This document shows, piece after piece, positions 30,758-36,560 of a stretch of DNA of 36,560 nt; within the stretch, counting starts at the first letter, position 1; every line of letters starts with the position of its first letter. The position numbers were made by a program, and so were the translations under genes. This stretch comes from Clostridia bacterium (GTDB taxonomy: Bacteria > Bacillota_A > Clostridia > Christensenellales > Aristaeellaceae). The notes under the pieces are model-generated. The model worked only from the letters and a program-made list of their open reading frames with translations. It searched no databases and was not told the origin of the DNA. Where the stretch lies: the NCBI GenBank assembly GCA_017481065.1, contig JAFUPT010000120.1, positions 1 through 36,560 on the forward strand, written 5' to 3'.

Positions 30758-32708
30758 GATTTGTATTTTTGCGGGCACCACGGAGGGGCGGCGGCTGGTG
30801 GAGGCGCTGTCCGGCCGGGGCGCACGGATCACCGCCTGCGTGGCGACGGAGTATGGCGAGATTCTGCTGGGCGCGCATGAGGATGTGCGCATCCTGTCCG
30901 GCAGGATGGACGGGGCACTGATGGAAGCCCTGTTTGTGCAGGAGAAATTTGATCTCGTGGTGGACGCCACCCATCCCTACGCTGAAATCGTGACGAAAAA
31001 CATCGCCCCGGCATGCCGGAATGCCGGGGTGGAATACCTGCGCCTTTTGCGGGACAGCGATTCGGGGGAGGGCGACGGCGTGTTCGTGGAGAGCGCGGCA
31101 GCCTGCGCGGAATACCTGGAGGGTACGGAAGGAAGCATCCTGCTTACCACCGGCAGCAAGGAATTGCCTGCATTCCGGGCGCTGGCGGAGCGAATCCACG
31201 CCCGGGTGCTGCCCATGCAGGCTTCGCTGGAGGCCTGCACGGCCTGCGGCGTCACCCCGGACCGCATCATCGCCATGCAGGGACCCTTTGACGAGGAAAT
31301 GAACCTCGCCCTGCTGCGCGCCACAAAGGCAAAATTCCTGGTCACCAAGGATACCGGCGGCGCGGGCGGTTACGCGGCGAAGATTTCCGCCGCGAAGAAG
31401 GCGGGCGCGCAGGCCGTGATCATCGGCAGGCCCGCCCAGCGCGATGGCCTTGGGTTTGCAGAAACCATCGCCCTGCTGGAGGGGCGCTTCCCCCTCGCAA
31501 AAACGCCGAAGAAGGCCGTGCTGGCGGGCATCGGCATGGGCAATCCTGAGACCCGTACCCTCGGCATGGAGCGCGCCCTGCGGGAGGCAGGCTGCCTGAT
31601 CGGCGCACGCAGGATGCTGGAAGCGGTGGACTGCGCGGGCAAGGAAACCCACATCGCCGTGGCGGCAGCCGACATCGCCCGCATCATCCATGAGAGCCCT
31701 TGCCGGAGCTTTGCGGTGCTGCTCTCCGGCGATACCGGCTTTTACAGCGGCGCGAAGAAGCTGGCGGATGAACTGCGGGATATCGAAGTGGAAATCCTGC
31801 CCGGCATCGGCAGCCTGCAATATTTCTGCGCCCGGCTGCGCCGCAGCTGGGAGGATGTGCGCCCCGTGAGCCTGCACGGCCGGGACTGCGATTTCATCCG
31901 CGAGGTATCCGGCCACCCGGCGGTATTTGCGCTGGTGGGTGGCGAAGGCGGCGCGAGCCACGCCCTCAGCCGGCTGCAAAATGCCGGGCTGGGCGGCCTC
32001 AACGTGCACATCGGCGAGCGGCTGGGCTACCCGGATGAAAGAATCACCCACGGAAGCGCGGATGAACTGGCCGGGGCGACCTTCGATCCCCTGAGCGTGC
32101 TCCTCGTGGAGAACCCGCGCTGGCGGGAGGAAATCATGACCCACGGCCTGCCGGACGAGGCCTTCGATCGGGATGAAACCCCCATGACCAAATCTGAGGT
32201 GCGATCGATCAGCCTCTCCAAGCTGGCGCTCACCCGGGGCGCGGTACTGTGGGACATCGGCTCCGGCAGCGGATCGGTATCCGTGGAAGCGGCGCTGCAG
32301 GCCACGCAGGGCCGGGTCTATGCCATCGAAATGAAGGAAAAGGCCATTGCCCTCACCCGCAGGAACGCAGGGAAATTTCATCTAAGCAACCTGGAGCTGG
32401 TCTGCGGACGCGCCCCGGAGGCGCTCGAAGCTCTGCCCGCGCCCAGCCATGCCTTCATCGGCGGCAGCACCGGCAGCATGCGGGAGATCATCGCCTGTCT
32501 GCTGAGGAAAAACCCGCAGGTGCGCATCGTGATCAACACAGTGACCCTCGAAACCCTGGCCGAGCTCACCGAAATCGCCGGGGAATTTGACTTCTGCGAC
32601 ATCGCGGAGGTGCAGATTTCCAAGCCCCGCGCCCTCGGCCGCTACCACTTGATGACCGCCCAGAACCCGGTGTTTATCTTCACCCTGCAAAACGGAGCAA
32701 GCCAATGA
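30750..32708 (+). CDS. CbiJ-CbiE-CbiT triple fusion: reductase, C5- and C15-methyltransferases
   Basis: This 652-residue protein combines three steps. Residues 1 to about 248 are CbiJ, cobalt-precorrin-6A reductase (CIFAGTTEGRRLVEAL, DATHPYAEIVTKNI, VTKDTGGAGGYAAKI). About 253-455 are CbiE, C5-methyltransferase (VLAGIGMGNPETRTLGMERA, LLSGDTGFYSGA, LPGIGSLQYFCARL). About 470-650 are CbiT, the C15-methyltransferase/decarboxylase (TPMTKSEVRSISLSKL, LWDIGSGSGSVSVEAAL). E-T fusions are common (CobL); adding J at the N-terminus is rarer. No frameshift is needed; the frame is continuous. The ATG at 30750 overlaps cbiH by eight bases. Confidence 0.93.
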   Translation: MCKICIFAGTTEGRRLVEALSGRGARITACVATEYGEILLGAHEDVRILSGRMDGALMEALFVQEKFDLVVDATHPYAEIVTKNIAPACRNAGVEYLRLLRDSDSGEGDGVFVESAAACAEYLEGTEGSILLTTGSKELPAFRALAERIHARVLPMQASLEACTACGVTPDRIIAMQGPFDEEMNLALLRATKAKFLVTKDTGGAGGYAAKISAAKKAGAQAVIIGRPAQRDGLGFAETIALLEGRFPLAKTPKKAVLAGIGMGNPETRTLGMERALREAGCLIGARRMLEAVDCAGKETHIAVAAADIARIIHESPCRSFAVLLSGDTGFYSGAKKLADELRDIEVEILPGIGSLQYFCARLRRSWEDVRPVSLHGRDCDFIREVSGHPAVFALVGGEGGASHALSRLQNAGLGGLNVHIGERLGYPDERITHGSADELAGATFDPLSVLLVENPRWREEIMTHGLPDEAFDRDETPMTKSEVRSISLSKLALTRGAVLWDIGSGSGSVSVEAALQATQGRVYAIEMKEKAIALTRRNAGKFHLSNLELVCGRAPEALEALPAPSHAFIGGSTGSMREIIACLLRKNPQVRIVINTVTLETLAELTEIAGEFDFCDIAEVQISKPRALGRYHLMTAQNPVFIFTLQNGASQ

Positions 32709-33295
32709 CCTTTCTTTTCGACCTCGATTCCACGATCACGAAATGCGAACTCCTGCCCCTGCTGGCCGAAGAAAACGGCCTGAGGGAGGAGATGGCGGCG
32801 CGCACGGAGCGCTCCATGGCTGGAAATGGAGATTTTGCCGCAGATTTCGCCGCCCGGGTGGAGCTTTTGCGCCCGGTTCCGCTGCACCGCGCCCGGGAGA
32901 TCATCGAAAATGCCCCTGTACACGGGGAAATCGCCGCCTTTTTGCGGGAACACCGCGACCGCTGCTGGATTGTGACCGGCAACCTGGACGCATGGATTTC
33001 CGGCCTGGTGCGCCGCCTCGGCATGGAGGGCCGCTGCCTCTGCTCCGCTGCGGAGACGGCCGGGGACCGGCTGCTGGGCATACGCAGCATTCTGGATAAG
33101 GCTGCCGCAGCCCGGCAATTCGCCCATCCCTTCGCCGCCATCGGCGACGGCAGCAACGACGCCGGCATGCTCCGGGCGGCGGATGTGGGCATCGCATTCG
33201 GCGGCGCGCGGAGGATTTCCGATGAACTCCGCAGCGCGGCGGACATGGTATTTGAAGATGAAATTGCGCTGTGCGCCTTCCTGCGCACGCTGTGA
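32705..33295 (+). CDS. SerB-like HAD-family phosphatase in the cobalamin operon
   Basis: This 196-residue HAD hydrolase has all four motifs: DLDST with nucleophile Asp6 and acid Asp8, Thr91 in IVTGN, Lys132 in LDKAA, and GDGSNDAGM (Asp148, Asp152). The cap is small and helical as in phosphoserine phosphatase. It is coupled to the CbiJET gene (ATGA overlap) and followed by cobT, so a role in the pathway is likely. Possible jobs are alpha-ribazole phosphate dephosphorylation, although a cobC-like gene is also present, or phosphate handling around threonine phosphate/aminopropanol phosphate. The substrate is not evident from sequence. Confidence 0.8.
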   Translation: MTFLFDLDSTITKCELLPLLAEENGLREEMAARTERSMAGNGDFAADFAARVELLRPVPLHRAREIIENAPVHGEIAAFLREHRDRCWIVTGNLDAWISGLVRRLGMEGRCLCSAAETAGDRLLGIRSILDKAAAARQFAHPFAAIGDGSNDAGMLRAADVGIAFGGARRISDELRSAADMVFEDEIALCAFLRTL

Positions 33296-33305
33296 GGTAA
33301 AACCA

Positions 33306-34349
33306 ATGAAGCATGAAATCGATACCGCAGCAGTGCGGGAGGCGCAGCGCCGCTGGGATGCAGTGGCCAAACCCCTGCATTCCCTCGGCAGGCTGGAGGA
33401 TATGATCGCCCAGATCGCGGGCATACAGGGATGCGCGGATGTGCGCATATCCCCCCGATGCGCGCTGGTGTTCTGCGGGGATCACGGCGTAGTGGCCGAG
33501 GGCGTGAGCCAATCCGGCAGCGAGGTTACGGCGCTGGTGGCCCGCTCCATCGCGGAGGGAAACGCCAATGTGAACCTGATGGCCGCCGCAGCGGGCTGCA
33601 CTGTATTCGCCGTGGACATGGGCATGGCTTCCGGGGAAGATATCCCCGGTGTGATCAGCCGCCGCATTGCTCCCGGCACGCGGAACATGACCCTTGAGCC
33701 CGCCATGAGCCGCCAGCAGGCCGGACAGGCCCTGCGGCACGGAATTGACTTGGTTGGGGAAATGAAGGCCCGGGGCTTCTGCATGATCGCCACCGGGGAG
33801 ATGGGCATCGGCAATACCACCGCCTCCGCCGCGCTGGCGAGCGTGCTGCTGGATGCGCCCGTGGAGCTGCTCACAGGCCGCGGCGCCGGGCTCTCCGATG
33901 CGGGACTCCGGCGCAAGACCGGCGCCATTGAGCGGGCAATCCGGCTGCACAGGCCGGATGCGCATGATCCCATCGATGTGCTGGCCAAGCTGGGCGGCTT
34001 CGAAATCGCCGGCATGGCGGGCTGCTTCCTCGGCGGCATGGCGCACGGCGTGCCCATCATCATCGACGGCGTGATTTCCGCAGTAGCGGCCCTCATCGCC
34101 GTGCGCATCTGCCCGGAAGCCCGGGATTTCATGCTGCCTTCCCACATGAGCCGGGAACCTGCCGGGCAGTTGGTGATGGATGCGCTGGGGCTTGCGCCGG
34201 TGATCCACGCGGATATGGCCCTCGGCGAGGGTACCGGGGCCGTGATGCTCTTCCCCATGCTGGACATGGCCCGGCAGGTCTACTGCGGAACCCATACCTT
34301 CGGCGAGCTGGGCATGGACGCCTACGTTCCCCAGGAGGATGCGCCGTGA
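33306..34349 (+). CDS. cobT: nicotinate-nucleotide-dimethylbenzimidazole phosphoribosyltransferase CobT
   Basis: This 347-residue enzyme activates the lower-ligand base to its alpha-ribotide. Motifs are LHSLGRLEDMIAQIAGIQG, VFCGDHGVVAEGVSQSGSEV, GEMGIGNTTASAAL, GRGAGLSDAGLRRK and the catalytic Glu308 in LGEGTGAVML. The ATG at 33306 has a GAGGT site and begins ten bases after the HAD gene. An upstream-extended frame inside the HAD gene was rejected. Which base it uses cannot be told; no benzimidazole synthesis genes are in the window. Confidence 0.94.
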   Translation: MKHEIDTAAVREAQRRWDAVAKPLHSLGRLEDMIAQIAGIQGCADVRISPRCALVFCGDHGVVAEGVSQSGSEVTALVARSIAEGNANVNLMAAAAGCTVFAVDMGMASGEDIPGVISRRIAPGTRNMTLEPAMSRQQAGQALRHGIDLVGEMKARGFCMIATGEMGIGNTTASAALASVLLDAPVELLTGRGAGLSDAGLRRKTGAIERAIRLHRPDAHDPIDVLAKLGGFEIAGMAGCFLGGMAHGVPIIIDGVISAVAALIAVRICPEARDFMLPSHMSREPAGQLVMDALGLAPVIHADMALGEGTGAVMLFPMLDMARQVYCGTHTFGELGMDAYVPQEDAP

Positions 34350-34864
34350 TCGCCCTGATCACCGGCGGCAGCGGAAGCGGCAAGAGCGATTATGCCGAGC
34401 GGCTGGCCGCGTCGCTCGAAGCCGAGGAAAGAATCTACCTCGCCACCATGCAGATCTTTGACGCCGAATCCGTTCGCCGTGTAGAGCGGCACCGGCAGCA
34501 GCGCGCGGGCCGGGGCTTTGTTACGCTGGAATGCCCGCTGGACATCGCTTCCGCAGGAATTCCGGCGGATTCCGCCGTGCTGCTGGAGGATTTGCCCAAC
34601 CTTCTCGCCAACGAAATGTTTGATCCCTCGGGAAACCCGGGCCGCATCCTGCCGGGAATTGAGATACTCGGCAGGAAATGCCGGCATTTGGTAATCGTTA
34701 CCAACGAAATATTCTCCGACGGCGCGGCTTACGCCCCCTCCACCGCAGGCTATATCCGCCGCATGGCGGAGCTGAACCGCGCCATCGCGCAGATGGCGGA
34801 TTGCGTCGCCGAGGTGGTCTATTCCATACCCGTCGCAGTGAAGGGAGACAGGATATGCATCTGA
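34346..34864 (+). CDS. cobU: CobU-type adenosylcobinamide kinase/guanylyltransferase
   Basis: This 172-residue enzyme phosphorylates adenosylcobinamide and transfers GMP to it. The P-loop GGSGSGKS occupies residues 7-14 and the guanylylated His is probably His49 in RRVERHRQQR. LLEDLPNLLANEMF follows. The usual C-terminal NEVGxGIVP motif is replaced by TNEIFSDGAAYAP, a variant form. A second short CobU-like protein carrying the canonical C-terminal motif is encoded three genes later in the cluster. The start is GTG at 34346, overlapping the cobT stop. Confidence 0.9.
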   Translation: MIALITGGSGSGKSDYAERLAASLEAEERIYLATMQIFDAESVRRVERHRQQRAGRGFVTLECPLDIASAGIPADSAVLLEDLPNLLANEMFDPSGNPGRILPGIEILGRKCRHLVIVTNEIFSDGAAYAPSTAGYIRRMAELNRAIAQMADCVAEVVYSIPVAVKGDRICI

Positions 34865-35616
34865 TACACTCCTTCATCATCGCCTTTTCCACCTATTCCC
34901 GCATTCCCATGCCCCGGGCCGAATGGACGGAGGAAAACAAGCGCTTCAGCATGTGTTTTTTCCCGCTGGTCGGCGCGGCGGTGGGGCTTGTGCTGGCATT
35001 GTGGCTGTGGATTTGCAATTTGCTGGGCATCGGCTTCTTCCTGCGGGGCGCGGTGGCTTCGGTGCTTGCCCTGCTGGTAACCGGCGGCATACACATGGAT
35101 GGCTTTATGGATACGATGGACGACATTTCATCCTGGCAGACCAGGGAACGCCGCCTCGAAATCCTGAAGGACAGCCACACCGGGGCCTTTGCGGTGATCG
35201 GCTGCGGGGCATACCTCATCGTATCGGCGGGCCTGTACAGCGAGCTGGGCCTCTCCGGCGCACTGCCGATGGCCTGCGCCTTCGTGCTCTCCCGCGCCCT
35301 GAGCGCCCTCGCGCTGGTGCTGCTGCCCAAGGCGAATCCCGGCGGCCTGCTCTCCGGCTTTGCAAAAGCGGCGCAGAAGAAGGCGGTGTGCATCGCCTGC
35401 GCCGTCTATATCCTGGCCTGCACGGCGGTGCTGGCGCTGAGCTGCGGCGTGCTGGGCATCTTCGTGCTCCTCGCGGCCTTCCTCAGCCTGCTGGCCTACC
35501 GCCGCTTGGCCATGAAGCATTTCGGCGGCGTGACCGGCGATCTGGCGGGCTGGTTCGTGCAGGTGGCGGAGCTGGCATGCCTCGCCGTGATCGTGATTGG
35601 AGGGAAGATACTGTGA
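34855..35616 (+). CDS. cobS: adenosylcobinamide-GDP ribazoletransferase (cobalamin synthase) CobS
   Basis: This 253-residue integral membrane protein joins adenosylcobinamide-GDP with alpha-ribazole (phosphate). Family marks are FSTYSRIPMP, FFPLVGAAVGLVLAL, the metal-binding HMDGFMDTMDD and RRLEILKDSHTGAFAVIG. About six membrane segments are visible. The ATG at 34855 overlaps the cobU end by ten bases. Confidence 0.93.
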   Translation: MHLIHSFIIAFSTYSRIPMPRAEWTEENKRFSMCFFPLVGAAVGLVLALWLWICNLLGIGFFLRGAVASVLALLVTGGIHMDGFMDTMDDISSWQTRERRLEILKDSHTGAFAVIGCGAYLIVSAGLYSELGLSGALPMACAFVLSRALSALALVLLPKANPGGLLSGFAKAAQKKAVCIACAVYILACTAVLALSCGVLGIFVLLAAFLSLLAYRRLAMKHFGGVTGDLAGWFVQVAELACLAVIVIGGKIL

Positions 35617-35927
35617 AGCTATACATCGGCGGCTGCCACCAGGGGCAGGCGGAACTGGCCCGGCTGGAAAACCCCGGCGCGGAAATTTTCTATGATTTCC
35701 ACCTGCGCATCCGGGATGAAAGCGATCCCCGGGAATTTGCCCGGCAATTCTGCGCGGCGCACCCGGGAGCCATCGTGGTTTCCAATGAGGTGGGCTATGG
35801 CGTAGTGCCCGTGGACCCTGCGGACCGGGCATGGCGGGAGGCCGTGGGCCGCGCCATGTGCATTCTCGCCCAGCAGGCGGAGGCCGTCACCCGCGTGGTA
35901 TGCGGAATCGGGGTGCGCATCAAATGA
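35613..35927 (+). CDS. short CobU-like protein lacking a canonical P-loop
   Basis: This 104-residue protein resembles the two ends of CobU with the middle shortened. The start LYIGGCHQGQAEL sits where the P-loop would be but lacks the GKS lysine. The second half, IVVSNEVGYGVVPVDPADR, then TRVVCGIGVRIK, is the canonical CobU C-terminus that the upstream CobU lacks. It may complement that CobU, regulate it, or bind a nucleotide. The start is GTG, overlapping the cobS stop by four bases. Short CobU-like proteins are known in Clostridia, but a function is not established to my knowledge. Confidence 0.75.
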   Translation: MKLYIGGCHQGQAELARLENPGAEIFYDFHLRIRDESDPREFARQFCAAHPGAIVVSNEVGYGVVPVDPADRAWREAVGRAMCILAQQAEAVTRVVCGIGVRIK

Positions 35928-36466
35928 AATATCTCCTGATCCGCCATGGCAAAACCCAGGGCAACCTCGATGGCCGCTACATCGGCTGCCGCACGGATGA
36001 ACCCCTATGCCCCAAGGGCATCGAAGCCCTGCGCAGGCGGACTTTCCCCGCAGTGGACGGCGTGTTCGCCAGCCCCTTGCTGCGCTGCGTGCAGACGGCG
36101 CAAATCCTCTTTCCCGGCATGGAAATCTGCACCCTGCCCGGCCTGCGGGAGTGCGATTTCGGCGATTTCGAGAATAAGAATTACATCGAGCTCTCCGGCA
36201 ACCCTGCCTACCAGCGCTGGATTGATTCCGGCGGCGCGCTGCCTTTCCCCGGCGGCGAAAGCCGGGAAGCCTTCATCTCCCGCTGTGCAGCCGCCTTCCG
36301 GGAAACTATCCGCACCCTGCCGGATGGAACTTACGCCTTCGTGGTACACGGTGGCACGATCAGGGCCATCCGGCCGGAGATGACCGGCGGCGCGTACTCC
36401 GACTTCCAGCCAAAAAACGGCCGGGGATACGCCCTTTTTCCCGATGGAAGGTATGAAAAAATATAA
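35924..36466 (+). CDS. cobC: CobC-like histidine phosphatase (probable alpha-ribazole phosphatase)
   Basis: This 180-residue phosphoglycerate-mutase-fold phosphatase has the RHG catalytic motif (LLIRHGKTQGNLDGRYIG, His8) and the second His in VVHGGTIRAI. ASPLLRCVQTAQIL and LRECDFGDFENK complete the pattern. As last gene of the cobalamin operon it most likely removes phosphate from alpha-ribazole 5'-phosphate or cobalamin 5'-phosphate. The ATG at 35924 overlaps the preceding stop by four bases. Confidence 0.86.
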   Translation: MKYLLIRHGKTQGNLDGRYIGCRTDEPLCPKGIEALRRRTFPAVDGVFASPLLRCVQTAQILFPGMEICTLPGLRECDFGDFENKNYIELSGNPAYQRWIDSGGALPFPGGESREAFISRCAAAFRETIRTLPDGTYAFVVHGGTIRAIRPEMTGGAYSDFQPKNGRGYALFPDGRYEKI

Positions 36467-36469
36467 AGA

Positions 36470-36514
36470 GCCGAACCTGTCAAAATACATTTTGACAGGT
36501 TCGGCCTTATTTTG
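36470..36514 (+). terminator. terminator of the cobalamin locus
   Basis: GCCGAACCTGTCAAAA (36470-36485) pairs perfectly with TTTTGACAGGTTCGGC (36490-36505) around a four-base loop, followed by CTTATTTT. It begins three bases after the cobC stop and ends the long transcript. The remaining bases to 36560 are AT-rich and show no gene. Confidence 0.82.
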
Positions 36515-36560
36515 GGTCCACCGCCACATATGTGACTCAAAATTATCCATATATTCACAA

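Noticed and set aside
1..36560. tRNA or rRNA genes, insertion sequences, prophage genes and attachment repeats
   Set aside because: I looked for cloverleaf-like segments, rRNA-like conserved stretches, transposase or integrase motifs and flanking repeats and saw none that could be supported.

Overview
The window reads as chromosomal DNA of an anaerobic, probably host-associated member of the Bacillota (Clostridia). The grounds are AGGAGG-type ribosome sites, an anaerobic (cbi-type) cobalamin pathway, long secreted proteins rich in BspA-like leucine-rich repeats and Big_2 domains, and debris of an NHLM-type peptide exporter of the kind known from Clostridia. From about 4.6 kb onward the DNA is clearly GC-rich; the first 4.4 kb is visibly more AT-rich and partly decayed. 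All convincing genes lie on the + strand. Species-level assignment is not possible from the sequence alone.

Layout. (1) 1-990: three intrinsic terminators and no convincing intact gene. (2) 986-4386: a consensus promoter drives a twice-deleted remnant of an NHLM-family ABC exporter, then an intact partner-switching trio (STAS protein, membrane-bound SpoIIE-type phosphatase, RsbW-like ATP-binding protein), then two more gene remnants. (3) 4417-5649: a D-2-hydroxyacid dehydrogenase behind a promoter and an apparently folded leader. (4) 5681-8107: a Zn/Cd/Co-type P1B ATPase with a His/Cys-rich N-terminus, behind a promoter and an SmtB/ArsR-like operator. (5) 8138-13235: a 1657-residue secreted LRR/Big_2 protein. 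(6) 13262-36514: one very long cobalamin-controlled locus.

The cobalamin locus begins with two cobalamin riboswitches in series, each followed by its own terminator. They are followed by an outer-surface block: an exported CbiK-like chelatase, two secreted proteins built from an unidentified, possibly NEAT-like module, a full substrate-binding protein, a FecCD-type permease and an ATPase. Then, mostly with overlapping start and stop codons, comes the corrin pathway: cbiB, cbiD, cobD, cobQ/cbiP, cbiA, cbiC, cbiF, cbiG, cbiH, a cbiJ-cbiE-cbiT triple fusion, a SerB-like HAD phosphatase, cobT, cobU, cobS, a short second CobU-like protein and a cobC-like phosphatase. A strong terminator closes the locus. 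The arrangement suggests that the cell both makes cobalamin and captures corrinoids or related tetrapyrroles under a single B12-responsive control.

The most interesting part is 13972-21800. There an exported metal chelatase, multi-module surface binders (one ending in only the N-lobe of a substrate-binding protein) and an ABC importer sit together under tandem B12 riboswitches. I propose a surface tetrapyrrole/corrinoid capture relay. The ligand is unknown and the assignment is inference. Notable absences from the window are CbiL, a corrinoid adenosyltransferase, a clearly cytosolic cobaltochelatase and a cobalt importer.
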